A stretch of 64,000 nt of DNA from NCBI RefSeq assembly GCF_001278705.1, contig NZ_CP012600.1:2915917-2979916 (forward strand), in the 5' to 3' direction. Positions within the stretch are counted from its first letter, which is position 1; each line of letters opens with the position of its first letter. The notes below the pieces were generated by a model. It saw nothing but the letters and a program-made list of their open reading frames with translations, was not told the DNA's origin and ran no database searches. A program made the translations under genes and the position numbers. Origin of the DNA: Bacillus gobiensis (lineage in GTDB: Bacteria > Bacillota > Bacilli > Bacillales > Bacillaceae). Shown here one piece after another: positions 27,715-36,531 of the stretch.

Positions 27715-27907
27715 TTGAACATTGGTTTAGGTCTCGTACTAATTACCCATCGCAATAATTTTTATTTCACTAGGGATATTCTCACGAAAAAAGAACGATA
27801 AAATTATTGGCAATGGATTGTTAATAGTAGGAACAATAATTTTATCAGGAAGCGTTGTATTACTTACGGGTTTATATGACCCGTATGCAAATCACATTCG
27901 ACAATAA
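27715..27907 (+). pseudogene. Frameshifted gene for a two-helix membrane peptide
   Basis: A TTG start with AAAGGAGAGG upstream reads MNIGLGLVLIT, then the frame is lost at ACCC (27745-27748). Skipping one C restores IAIIFISLGIFSRKKNDK and a second hydrophobic segment, ending YANHIRQ with a stop at 27905. The joined product would be about 63 residues with two membrane helices separated by a basic loop. The extra C is either a real inactivating mutation or a sequencing error. The gene lies wholly inside the transposon-like element and has its own terminator. Confidence 0.6.
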
Positions 27908-27923
27908 CTTTCAGCAATAAATC

Positions 27924-27957
27924 TAAAAAAGCATCGGAAATTAACCGAAGCTTTTTC
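27924..27957 (+). terminator. Terminator after the small membrane gene
   Basis: AAAAAAGC-A-TCGG pairs with CCGA-AGCTTTTT around a 7-base AT loop, with a T-run. Confidence 0.7.
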
Positions 27958-28213
27958 TGTTTCTATTTTTAATGTTAATTACGGTCAAAAACTTATGCTA
28001 AAACAGGTGTTATTTATTTAGCTAATTTAATTTTTGCACTTCAAAACCGAACCCGTTATTCTTCATTCTATTGTGTTTTCCATAATGCTGCTCTTGTGCA
28101 ATTTTTTTATTCCGGAGAAAGATAAACGATAATGATGGTTTTCCCTTCAATTTGAGAAAAATAAAAAACCACATTTCAGCCAAACGCTTGGAGTGCCCTT
28201 CTTTCATCTGCAT

Positions 28214-29134
28214 TTACTTTTTTTGATCCTTTAAATATCCATGTTGATAGAAATTTCTATAAGAACGTTTTATTTTCGAAAATAAGTTTTTATCGATTTG
28301 TGCAATCAAAATACCAAGTATGACGATAGCAGAACCAACAACATCTCTTAGCGTAAAAACATCCCCTAACATAAGAAAGGCAAACAAAGCAGCAAAAACA
28401 GGCTCCGTCGAAAAGATTAATCCAGTATTTGATGGTGTTGTGTATTTTTGCGTAACCGCCTGGGCAACAAAGCCGATCGCACTGCACAAAATCCCTAAGC
28501 CTAGTATAGCAATCCAGGCTTGCCCTGTAGATGGCAGGGAAGGAGTTTCAAAGAGAAAACTGCATATTAATCCTAGTATCCCTGCAAAACCGAGCTGAAA
28601 AATACCGAGTGTAACTGAATTAGCATGCCTTGTCGCTTTTCCGGTTAATAGGATATGGATGGCATAACAAAAAGCAGCACTGATACATAAAAGATCACCA
28701 GGATTTATACGAAACGAATGCTTTAACGTCAATAGTCCGATCCCGGTTAACGTAACCACTACCCCAATACGAATCGGCCAAGGCGGAAGACGCTTAATCA
28801 GTACACTATGAACGACTGGAACGAAAATGACAGTCATGCTGACAAGAAATCCTGCGTTCGAGGCAGACGTCATGCTAACGCCATATGTTACAAAAGTAAA
28901 AACGAGAAACAATAGTATCCCCAGCATAGCCGAATCAATCATTGTACGAACATTCACCTGAATGAGGTGTTTATACAGGATTATGCCTGCGATAAAAAAA
29001 GCAATCAGACACCTGAGTGCTATTATGTTAAAAGTTTGAAGAGAACTAAGACCCATCTTCATAAAAACATAAGATAAGCCCCAAAAGATATTTACGACAA
29101 CTAATACCATATTGGCTCTTGCTTGATAACTCAT
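28214..29134 (-). CDS. EamA-family (DMT) exporter
   Basis: A 306-residue membrane protein with ten helices in two EamA repeats (about residues 5-135 and 145-285). Motifs include ANMVLVVVNIFWGLSYVFMK at the start and SNTGLIFSTEPVFAALFAFLMLGD in the second repeat. Family members export amino acids or metabolites, or act as drug/metabolite transporters. ATG 29134 follows GGAGGAGA. Divergent from a LysR gene 118 bases away, which probably controls it. Confidence 0.87.
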   Translation of the reverse strand: MSYQARANMVLVVVNIFWGLSYVFMKMGLSSLQTFNIIALRCLIAFFIAGIILYKHLIQVNVRTMIDSAMLGILLFLVFTFVTYGVSMTSASNAGFLVSMTVIFVPVVHSVLIKRLPPWPIRIGVVVTLTGIGLLTLKHSFRINPGDLLCISAAFCYAIHILLTGKATRHANSVTLGIFQLGFAGILGLICSFLFETPSLPSTGQAWIAILGLGILCSAIGFVAQAVTQKYTTPSNTGLIFSTEPVFAALFAFLMLGDVFTLRDVVGSAIVILGILIAQIDKNLFSKIKRSYRNFYQHGYLKDQKK

Positions 29135-29252
29135 GCAGATCTCCTCCAATTTCCGTCATATCTATCCACAGTATAAAAGGAAAATTGACATTAATAAAAC
29201 GAATTTTTATAATCGTCTACATGAATTAATTTCATGTTAAGGAGGTACAGCC

Positions 29253-30122
29253 ATGAGCATCATTAAGTATGAAATCCTCAATAAAGTGGCCGAAGTAAAC
29301 AGCTTCACAAAAGCTGCAGATTTATTAGGCTTAACTCAATCTGCCGTCAGCCATGCGATTCATAGTCTTGAAAAAGAATTTGGTTTTGCCTTAGTAAACA
29401 GGAATCGTTCAGGCATTACATTAACCAATGAAGGAGATACGATGCTGCTGACAATACGGAAGGTGTTGCATTTTAACGAGAAAGTCCAGCAAGAAGCTGC
29501 CAATATCGTCGGCCTTACAAAAGGAACGATAAGAATCGGTATTTTCACCAGCGTCTCCACAAATTGGCTTCCTAATATTGTTAAATTAATGGAAGCGAAA
29601 TATCCTGATATTAGAATCGAACTACTAGAAGGTGATTATATTGAAATTGAACAGTGGCTATTGAGCGGAGAAATTGATTGCGGCTTTATTAACGTCAGCC
29701 ACTCTAATCAATTTGATGTCATCCCGCTAACAAAAGACCGGCTCCTGTGTATTGTTTCCAGCGAGAGTAAACTATACAATCAATCATCGATCTCATTTAA
29801 ACAATTAGAGACCGAACAGTTTATTATGCCTGCATATGGCGGTTATCATGATGTTAAGCTTTTATTCGAAAAACATCATGTCCAGCCGAATGTCCGCTTT
29901 GAATTAATGGAAGAAAGTGCAATTATGTCTATGGTAGCACATCATATTGGCATTAGTATTTTACCGGAAATGGTATTAAATTCACTTTTGCCAGGTGTCC
30001 GTGCCATTCCATTAGAAATAGACAGCTATCGGTCGATTGGTCTTGCTACAAGATATAACCTTTCCCCCGCAGCAAAGAAATTTGCCGAATTAACAAAATC
30101 CTCGCTGAATAATGATCGATAG
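29253..30122 (+). CDS. LysR-type regulator of the EamA exporter
   Basis: A 289-residue LysR protein: winged helix with NSFTKAADLLGLTQSAVSHAIHS at about residues 15-37, then the effector-binding domain. It is of the CynR/GltC type. The divergent EamA gene is the likely target. The intergenic region (29135-29252) has AT-rich sequence with room for one LysR operator. GGAGG lies before the ATG. Confidence 0.86.
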   Translation: MSIIKYEILNKVAEVNSFTKAADLLGLTQSAVSHAIHSLEKEFGFALVNRNRSGITLTNEGDTMLLTIRKVLHFNEKVQQEAANIVGLTKGTIRIGIFTSVSTNWLPNIVKLMEAKYPDIRIELLEGDYIEIEQWLLSGEIDCGFINVSHSNQFDVIPLTKDRLLCIVSSESKLYNQSSISFKQLETEQFIMPAYGGYHDVKLLFEKHHVQPNVRFELMEESAIMSMVAHHIGISILPEMVLNSLLPGVRAIPLEIDSYRSIGLATRYNLSPAAKKFAELTKSSLNNDR

Positions 30123-30512
30123 GTCTATACTCATCATCGTTTTGTTAAATTGTCGTCATGTCTTCATGGCGACCTTCTATTTTTATTTCACCCACTTTAT
30201 CACTTCTCTTATTTCATTCTGCTTTTGGAGAAGATCCTCCATTCTTAACGTTTGACTCAGGACGAATGGCACTGGATTAACAGAATTGTCTTTTAATTGT
30301 CATATAAGAGGGGTTGATATGACTAGGAATGAAAGGAAAAAAAACGCTCGATATAAGTCGAATTGTACTTTTAAAAAATAATATTAAATATTACTATTTT
30401 ATAAGGTTAAGAAAACAGTAGAAAATTTATTTTCGACAGTCCTATAGGAGGTGTACTTTAAAAGTAAATATCCGATCATTCCGATCAATTTAAGGAATAA
30501 TAAGGAGGATCT
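30123..30512. other. Gene-poor gap before the acyltransferase pair
   Basis: A 9-base stem GTCGTCATG / CATGGCGAC (30152-30173, loop TCTT, followed by CTTCTATTTTTATTT) may end the LysR transcript. At 30319-30381 a 20-codon reading frame with a GAGGGG site (MTRNERKKNARYKSN...) is too short to call. The segment 30360-30470 is AT-rich and probably contains the promoter for 30513. Confidence 0.4.
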
Positions 30513-31721
30513 ATGAGACAGCTAAACACGGAATTTTTAGATGGAACCCGTTTTCTATTGGCTCTTTGGGTAGCGCTTTCTCATTTTAATAGTATGGTCG
30601 CCTACAAGCTTCCATTTTCTGTACCCGATGGGACGATAGCTGTAGATGGCTTTATTGTGATTACCGGATTTTTGATGATGTATAACTATATTTTAAGAGA
30701 ACATAAGGATCCTTATTATTTAAGAAGTACATTTTCTAAATTCTGGATCAAACGTTTTTTCAGGCTTTATCCCGTTTATTTGCTGGCAATTTTACTTGGG
30801 TTTTTCGCTTATGAGTTTATTATCTACTGCAGAAGCGAATCATTGATGTTCTTCGGCAATATTTCCTATGAAGAGTGGAGTGCTAAGTCTTCAATCGACA
30901 GAGCTGGAATGACATTATCGAATTTATTTAGCCATTTAACCTTTGTCCATGGGTTTATACCTTCTCATGTTTTAGGAATTATTGGACCCGCATGGAGCTT
31001 GTCGTTGGAAATGCAATTTTATTTTCTTTTCCCGTTTCTGTTCTTTGTATTTTTTGGTACAAAAAATGCGGTCAAATACCGTCTCGGTGTTTTTATCGTT
31101 TTAACTTCAGTATTATCACTTGTTACTATAAAGCTTTTCGGACATCATCCGCAGGAAGGGCTCTACGCAACCTTTAGAGCGCCGTCTATTTTGTTGTATA
31201 AGCTTCCATTGTTTTTGTTTGGCATGCTGCTGGCTTCAGTGGCTCTGAAAAAAACTCATATGCTATTTCTCATTCTTTCTATGGCGGTTGTATTGCCACT
31301 TCAAAGCAAATTAACAATATTGCTGCTGGGATTCCTATTCGTTATGACGATGTTAGAGGTATATCGGCCATATTTGCATAAAAGCATCTATTCTTTTCTT
31401 AACTTTTTCAAATTGGCTTTATCGATTAAACCATTTAAGATTGGCGCCGATATCTCTTACTCCTTTTATTTGCTGCATACGATCCTTATGCCGCCAATGA
31501 TCTTAGTCTCAATCCAATTATTGCAGCCTTATGTGAGCAGCAAGCAGGCAATTCTTGTTTTATCACTATTGATTTCCTTGCTTGTGAATTTCGTCATCTG
31601 TTACCTGCTTTATCTTTCAGTTGAAAAGAACGGTATCCAGCTTGGACGAACGCTGATCAATAAGCTGTATGGAAGAAAAGTCCAAGAACCTGTTATTAAT
31701 CAGGCAAAACAAACCTCATAG
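30513..31721 (+). CDS. Membrane acyltransferase 3 (OafA/YrhL family), copy 1
   Basis: A 402-residue integral membrane protein with about ten helices. It belongs to the acyltransferase-3 family: FLDGTRFLLALWVALSHFN near residue 8 has the conserved His, then WIKRFFRLYPVYLLAILLG with the RxxR-type motif, GPAWSLSLEMQFYFLFPFL, and DISYSFYLLHTILMP near residue 315. Such enzymes transfer acetyl or similar groups across the membrane to sugars or lipids. AAGGAGGATC precedes the ATG. It is followed after 14 bases by a paralogue, so a tandem duplication is evident. Confidence 0.88.
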   Translation: MRQLNTEFLDGTRFLLALWVALSHFNSMVAYKLPFSVPDGTIAVDGFIVITGFLMMYNYILREHKDPYYLRSTFSKFWIKRFFRLYPVYLLAILLGFFAYEFIIYCRSESLMFFGNISYEEWSAKSSIDRAGMTLSNLFSHLTFVHGFIPSHVLGIIGPAWSLSLEMQFYFLFPFLFFVFFGTKNAVKYRLGVFIVLTSVLSLVTIKLFGHHPQEGLYATFRAPSILLYKLPLFLFGMLLASVALKKTHMLFLILSMAVVLPLQSKLTILLLGFLFVMTMLEVYRPYLHKSIYSFLNFFKLALSIKPFKIGADISYSFYLLHTILMPPMILVSIQLLQPYVSSKQAILVLSLLISLLVNFVICYLLYLSVEKNGIQLGRTLINKLYGRKVQEPVINQAKQTS

Positions 31722-31735
31722 GAAAGGAGTAACCA

Positions 31736-32941
31736 ATGAAACCGATCGATACTAAGTTTTTAGATGGTACTCGTCTTCTATTGGCTTTGTGGGTCGCCGT
31801 AGGTCATTTCTATACGTACACGGGGGGAAAAGAGCTTATTTCCGTTCCGTTGATTAGTGATATTTTGCTAAGTGCAGGTCCTGCCGTTGATGGATTTATG
31901 ATTATAACCGGTTTCCTAATGATGTATCACTACCTACTAAAAGAAAAAAAAGAGCCGCCGAGTGATAAGACGACGATTTTTAAATTTTGGCTGAAGCGGC
32001 TTGTCCGATTATATCCTATTTATTTCGTCGCGATATTGGCTGCTTTCGTCTTATTTAAAACGAACTTTCAATATGTGCATTCTAACTATTCTTTTTTTAC
32101 TGGCAAGGAAGCAAGCTTCGGAACTACCTTTAATTCTGCAGCGATTCCAGGGATGAGTGACTTGTTCTCGCATCTCACATTTTTACATGGCCTGATTCCC
32201 GGGCAAAATACCAGCTTGCTAGGTCCGGCTTGGAGTCTTTCTTTAGAAATGCAGTTTTATCTTGTTTTCCCTATTTTGTTTTTGATTTTCTTCCGAAACG
32301 AAGCTTTAATTAACAAGACACTGCTTCTTTTTACCGGAGCTTCATTTGTCATCGGGTTTCTGGCGCCAAAGCTTTTCGGATCATGGGACAGCTCCGGAAT
32401 ACTGGCTGATTTCGGCGCACCTTCCCTCATAGTGTTTAAGCTTCACTTTTTTGTACTGGGAATGATTATGGCATGTGTTGCCTTAAAAAGAGCGAGCCGG
32501 TTTCATCTTGGCATGTGGATTCTTCTTGTCTTGCCCTTCCAGGGACGCTGGACGATACTTGTCACGATAGGCATCATTACGCTGATGTTTTCCGATGACG
32601 TAAAGCGCTTGGTTCACCCGCGGGTCAATTCGGTTCTTTACATAATCAAGCAATGCTTATCCAACAAAGCTGCAAAAATTGGCGCTGATATTTCGTATTC
32701 ATTGTATTTAACGCACATGATCATTATTCCGATAGTTGTCAATGCGGTTATATCATACACAGATTTAGGAGTGATACAGACTGCAGCCGTCTCATTACTT
32801 GCTTTCTTAGTCATCAACATTCTGGTTTCACTGATTTTATTTAAAGTCGTAGAGGAAACCGGAATCAAATTTGGAAGGGTATTGATTGGAAAGATATTCA
32901 GCAAACGGACGAACGAGATTCCTGTCAAACGAGAGGTTTAA
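31736..32941 (+). CDS. Membrane acyltransferase 3 (OafA/YrhL family), copy 2
   Basis: A 401-residue paralogue of the preceding protein with the same landmark motifs (TKFLDGTRLLLALWVAVGHF, WLKRLVRLYPIYFVAILAAF, GPAWSLSLEMQFYLVFPILF, DISYSLYLTHMIIIP). The pair has clearly diverged in sequence, mostly in loops. Encoded in one operon with copy 1 and ended by a terminator at 32947. The acceptor might be a cell-surface glycan, perhaps the exopolysaccharide of the left cluster, but nothing links them directly. Confidence 0.88.
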   Translation: MKPIDTKFLDGTRLLLALWVAVGHFYTYTGGKELISVPLISDILLSAGPAVDGFMIITGFLMMYHYLLKEKKEPPSDKTTIFKFWLKRLVRLYPIYFVAILAAFVLFKTNFQYVHSNYSFFTGKEASFGTTFNSAAIPGMSDLFSHLTFLHGLIPGQNTSLLGPAWSLSLEMQFYLVFPILFLIFFRNEALINKTLLLFTGASFVIGFLAPKLFGSWDSSGILADFGAPSLIVFKLHFFVLGMIMACVALKRASRFHLGMWILLVLPFQGRWTILVTIGIITLMFSDDVKRLVHPRVNSVLYIIKQCLSNKAAKIGADISYSLYLTHMIIIPIVVNAVISYTDLGVIQTAAVSLLAFLVINILVSLILFKVVEETGIKFGRVLIGKIFSKRTNEIPVKREV

Positions 32942-32946
32942 TAGAG

Positions 32947-32978
32947 AGACTGGGTCCACTTGGATCTGGTCTTTTTTA
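32947..32978 (+). terminator. Terminator of the acyltransferase operon
   Basis: AGACTGGGTCC pairs with GGATCTGGTCT (with G-U pairs) around ACTT, followed by T6. Confidence 0.75.
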
Positions 32979-33002
32979 ATTGTATAATCGTCGTAGTTGA
33001 TT

Positions 33003-33051
33003 TTGACTTGATCAACCGATAAGATAGGAATATAAGCTTACTTTTTGTAAG
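33003..33051 (+). promoter_or_regulatory. Promoter and YodB-like operator of the nitroreductase
   Basis: TTGACT at 33003-33008 is a -35 with a weak TAGGAA-type -10 about 16 bases later. CTTACTTTTTGTAAG (33037-33051) is an inverted repeat over the expected start of transcription. It resembles the known YodB/CatR operator TACTATTTGTAGTA, which represses yodC in B. subtilis. Confidence 0.5.
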
Positions 33052-33082
33052 TTCAATATGAAAAACTGTAGGAGGAACTGCC

Positions 33083-33700
33083 ATGACGACACTCACAGAT
33101 ACAATCGAAGTATTAAACACGAGAACTTCCATTCGAGCGTACGATCCTGATGTAAAAATTTCAAAAGAAGACCTTACGCAAATTTTAGAGCTTGCCACTA
33201 AAGCACCTTCCGCATGGAACCTGCAGCACTGGCACTTTACCGTATTCCACAGCGATGAGTCGAAGCAAAAGCTTCTTCCGATCGCCTTCAATCAAGATCA
33301 AATTGTCAAAGCTTCTGCTGTTGTTGCTATTTTGGGTGATGTGAAAGCGAATTTAAATGGAGAAGCAATCTACGGTCCGCTTGCAGAAGCCGGGTATATG
33401 ACAGAAGAAGTAAAAGACACTCTTTTAGGCCAGATCAATCGGGCTTACACCAATGAGACGTATCCGAGAGAAGCGGCATTTTCAAACGCTTCCCTTGCTG
33501 CTATGCAGTTTATGATCGCAGCCAAAGCAAAGGGATATGACACGTGTGCGATCGGCGGCTTTAATAAAGAAGCCTTTGTCGAAGCTTTCGATATAGATTC
33601 AAGATATGTTCCGGTTATGCTCATATCTGTCGGCAAATCAGTGAAACCCGCTCACCAAAGCGGTCGTTTTCCTGTCACAGAAGTATCTACCTGGTTGTAA
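33083..33700 (+). CDS. yodC: NAD(P)H nitroreductase, YodC-like
   Basis: A 205-residue FMN-dependent nitroreductase. RTSIRAYDPD near residue 14 binds FMN phosphate, APSAWNLQHWHFTVF near residue 40 is the flavin contact region and CAIGGFNKEAF is the dimer/active-site segment. Sequence and length follow YodC of B. subtilis, which is induced by quinones and diamide under YodB control, and a YodB-like operator is present upstream. It stands alone with its own terminator. No YodB gene is in the window. Confidence 0.87.
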   Translation: MTTLTDTIEVLNTRTSIRAYDPDVKISKEDLTQILELATKAPSAWNLQHWHFTVFHSDESKQKLLPIAFNQDQIVKASAVVAILGDVKANLNGEAIYGPLAEAGYMTEEVKDTLLGQINRAYTNETYPREAAFSNASLAAMQFMIAAKAKGYDTCAIGGFNKEAFVEAFDIDSRYVPVMLISVGKSVKPAHQSGRFPVTEVSTWL

Positions 33701-33708
33701 GAATCGTT

Positions 33709-33746
33709 GAAAAAAGAGGCTGGACTTTGTTCCGGCCTCTTTTTAT
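33709..33746 (+). terminator. Terminator of the nitroreductase gene
   Basis: AAAAAAGAGGC (33710-33720) pairs with GCCTCTTTTT (33735-33744) around a GG...CC loop. Confidence 0.85.
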
Positions 33747-33789
33747 AGTTGATAAATTGTATTCGTTTTTCTGACGGTTTGGCGGTAAA

Positions 33790-33860
33790 ATTGTAAAAAT
33801 GATAGGGATCGCCGGTATATCTGGAAGGTCGTCGATATATTGGAGGTTCGACGCTTCTCG
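33790..33860. repeat. Degenerate 20-bp direct repeats, TATATYTGGARGGT core
   Basis: GGTATATCTGGAAGGTCGTC (from 33814) and GATATATTGGAGGTTCGAC (from 33834) are imperfect copies 20 bases apart. Less clear units flank them. The whole 33750-33980 gap after the nitroreductase terminator has no gene I can support. Confidence 0.5.
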
Positions 33861-34000
33861 TTTTGCCTATCTTTATAAACTTTCTTTGTAAGTGCTACCT
33901 CTCTCTTCAGACCTATCACTCCCAAAAGTTTTTACTGTCGAAATTGAATCGATAAACATGCTAAAATTTATTTATCCTTCATTTAAAGGAGTTATGTTAG

Positions 34001-35650
34001 ATGAATCTTTTCGATTTCGAAAATCATTTTGATAAAGTTATTTTGGAACGCGGCTTCGATTATTTTAATCATGGTCAATTGAAACGATAGATGAAATAAA
34101 GCAAAATCAGTATCTTGTTCAAGTTGTCGGGACTTCAAATTACAATGTTGAAGTGTCTATTGACGGCGATAATGAGATTGTAGTTTCATTTTGTGACTGC
34201 CCTTATGATCGGGGAGATTATTGTAAACACCAAGCCGCAGCTTTTTATGCGTTAAGGCAGAAATTACATTTCACCTCTGAAAAATAAGAAAAGTGACATC
34301 AGAAAAACACTTGCTGATCTCTCTTATGATGAATTGCAGGAAATGATTATTAAGCTCTCGGAAGAAAATTATGATATTAAAAAAAATATTTTATTTCAAT
34401 ACGGAGCAAAAGAGGACGAGATTCAATCCAGCAAAAAATTAATTAAAGAATATATAAACAAAGCTAAAAGTCGCGGATTTATTGAGTGGAACCGTGTAAG
34501 CGATGCGCTGCGGGGAGCAGAGATGACGCTTAAAAAAGCTGATAAAAAGATGGAAGTTGGCGATACGGAAAGTGCAGTGTTCCTTTCAATCACTGTTTTA
34601 TCACCTGTTGTCGATATGCTGCAATATTGTGATGATTCAAATGGTTTTGTGGGCAGTGTTATCGAAGAGAGTTTTGACATAATAGATCAAGCATTAACTT
34701 CAAATATTCATCAATTAAAGGATTCTCAAAAGAAGGGTATTTTCAAAAAGTTGATGAAGGAAGCGCAGCATAAACGTTATGATAGCTGGGATGACTTGCG
34801 AATAAGACTTTTAGAAATTTGTATATACTTTTGCAGCATTTCAGATTTAAGGTCCAAATTAGAAAAACAGATTCATAATATGCTAGAGAATTTAAGCGGA
34901 GAGTCTTGGTTTTCCGAATATAAAAAAGAACAATTATTGCTTCTCAAGCAACAGCTAATTGAGCGTTTCGATGAAGAAGAAAAGGGATTAAAATTTATTT
35001 TTGAGCATTTGGGTTTAAACCCCTTTAGAGAAAAAGCGATTACTCACTTAATAGAAAAAGGTGAATTTTCACAAGTATTGTCCTTATGTGAAGAAGGAGA
35101 AGAAATTGACAAGGAATATCCGGGACTTGTTGATAAATGGAAAAAATATCAGCTGCTTGCTTATGAAAAACTTGGCGACGTCACCATGCAGAAGAAGTTA
35201 CTGCAAGATTTTGTATATAAAAATGAGTACACATATTATTCTAGGCTTAAAACACTATACAAACCAGAAGAGTGGAACAATGTCTTGCAAGAAATGATAG
35301 AAACTTTTGAAAAACAATCTTACCCTCCTTCCACATATGTTGAAATATTAAAAACCGAAAAAATGTCTGATAAACTTTTAAGGTATTGTCAAAATCATAA
35401 ACCGGAGATTGAATATCTTCATCCGTACCTTATTAAAGATTATTTTGAAGAAGTCATCAAATTATTTGCCGAATGGATAGAAATTGAAGCTCATGAATCG
35501 AGTAATAGAAAGCAATATAAAAAGGTGTGTAAGAAGATCAAAACATTCAAAAAAGCTAGCGGCGACATCCATGCCCATCTGTTAATTGAAAACCTTCAAC
35601 AAACATATAAAAGAAGGCCGGCATTCATTGATGAGCTTGAAAAGATATAG
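34001..35650 (+). pseudogene. SWIM zinc-finger protein gene with two frameshifts
   Basis: Start ATG 34001 (AAAGGAG, 9 bases upstream) reads MNLFDFENHFDKVILERGFD and stops at TAG 34088. One base missing near 34078 restores a frame encoding VSFCDCPYDRGDYCKH, a SWIM motif (CxCx7CxH). That frame stops at TAA 34285. One extra A in a five-A run near 34280 restores the frame that continues for about 440 residues, mostly helical and charged, to 35650. The joined protein would be about 550 residues, the size and layout of YwqB, though little else is alike. Both lesions look like single-base indels, one in a homopolymer. Confidence 0.8.
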
Positions 35651-35671
35651 TCAAGGAGTTGAGTCAACGCA

Positions 35672-36289
35672 ATGATCAAACAAATTGCTTATTATCTGGA
35701 TCGTGAAGACGAACAACCAAATATTGCTTTAGCCGAAGAATTATGTGCTGAGGAAAATGCTGCTGGAATTAAGGAGATCGTTGACGATTTAGCCAATACC
35801 AATAAAAAAATCGCTGCAGATTGCATAAAGGTGATAAGTGAAGTCGGCGAAAGAAAACCTGAACTCATTGCCCCGTATGTATCGATCTTAATTGAACAAT
35901 TAAACTCGAAAAATAACCGAATGGTCTGGGGTGCAATGACCGCACTATCAAAAATTGCCCACCTTAAACCGGCCCAGCTTTTTGAACAGAGAGAAACGAT
36001 CTTTCATGCCTATGAAAAAGGCAGCGTCATCACAAGAGACCACAGCATCACCCTGTTTGCCGAGCTGGCAAAAGCAAATAAAGAATATGAGCCGACCATG
36101 TTTCGAGCCATCATCGAACACTTGAACACGTGCAGACCAAAGGAAGTTGGCCAGCATGCAGAGCGGGCATTTGTATGTGTAACACCTGAAAATGTATTAG
36201 ACTTTAAGGAAGTTCTCATCAACCGAAGAGACATGCTATCGGATCCTCAAAAGAAGCGTGTGGATAAGCTGTTGAAGAAATGCAATTAA
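35672..36289 (+). CDS. HEAT/ARM-repeat-like protein
   Basis: A 205-residue all-helical cytoplasmic protein. Repeated helical pairs with the HEAT pattern are visible (RKPELIAPYVSILIEQLNSKNNRMVWGAMTALSKIA, then LFEQRETIFHAYEKGSVITRDHSITLFAELAKA). Such folds are protein-interaction scaffolds. It follows the broken SWIM gene by 21 bases and probably was its operon partner. If the SWIM gene is dead, this gene may be orphaned. Its last three codons fall in the first unit of a repeat array. Confidence 0.7.
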   Translation: MIKQIAYYLDREDEQPNIALAEELCAEENAAGIKEIVDDLANTNKKIAADCIKVISEVGERKPELIAPYVSILIEQLNSKNNRMVWGAMTALSKIAHLKPAQLFEQRETIFHAYEKGSVITRDHSITLFAELAKANKEYEPTMFRAIIEHLNTCRPKEVGQHAERAFVCVTPENVLDFKEVLINRRDMLSDPQKKRVDKLLKKCN

Positions 36290-36415
36290 TTTTGATAACG
36301 GTGCAATTATTCCAACAACCGTGCAATTATTCTCGAGTACGGGCCAATTATTCCAACAACCGTGCAATTCTCCACGTGAACGGCCACAATTATCCCGAGT
36401 ACAGTACAATTATTC
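36281..36415. repeat. Degenerate tandem array, 20-22 bp period, GTGCAATTATTCC core
   Basis: CAATT occurs at 36283, 36304, 36324, 36345, 36365, 36387 and 36407, steps of 21, 20, 21, 20, 22 and 20. Units read like GTGCAATTATTCCAACAACC and GTGCAATTATTCTCGAGTAC. The first unit includes the stop codon of the HEAT-like gene. It lies between that gene and a strong terminator. Confidence 0.8.
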
Positions 36416-36450
36416 CCTAAAACAGTTTCAAATGAAAAGAACTGCTGGGG

Positions 36451-36487
36451 AATGGCTTTCGCCGTCATAGCGGGGCCATTTTTTTAT
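36451..36487 (+). terminator. Terminator downstream of the repeat array
   Basis: AATGGC...CGC pairs with GCG...GCCATT and is followed by T7. It would end the SWIM-HEAT transcript after it has crossed the repeat array. Confidence 0.75.
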
Positions 36488-36531
36488 TAATTCCATACCT
36501 GCTCATTATCATTTTCTTTGATTTCAGCTAA

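Larger units (their letters stand above)
27420..28058. mobile_element. 639-bp transposon-like element with inverted ends and 9-bp target duplication
   Basis: The left end TAACGGGTTCGGTT (27420-27433) is an exact inverted copy of the right end AACCGAACCCGTTA (28045-28058). Similarity extends inward for about 36 bases with mismatches (left ATGAGTACAAAAACTTAA, right TTGAAGTGCAAAAATTAA). TTCTTCATT flanks it on both sides (27411-27419 and 28059-28067), a 9-bp direct repeat typical of target-site duplication. No transposase is encoded. It carries one short, frameshifted membrane-protein gene and two terminator hairpins. It could be a MITE-like or passenger-gene derivative of an IS present elsewhere in the genome. 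Confidence 0.7.

Noticed and set aside
28022..28213. A 63-codon leftward frame just after the EamA gene.
   Set aside because: It begins at the EamA stop without a good ribosome site and reads into the terminal inverted repeat of the element, so it is likely spurious.
30319..30381. A 20-codon frame with a GAGGGG site before the acyltransferases.
   Set aside because: Too short to support from one sequence. It could be a leader peptide but nothing else points to it.
33743..33925. A 60-codon leftward frame.
   Set aside because: No ribosome site, overlaps the 20-bp repeats and the nitroreductase terminator.
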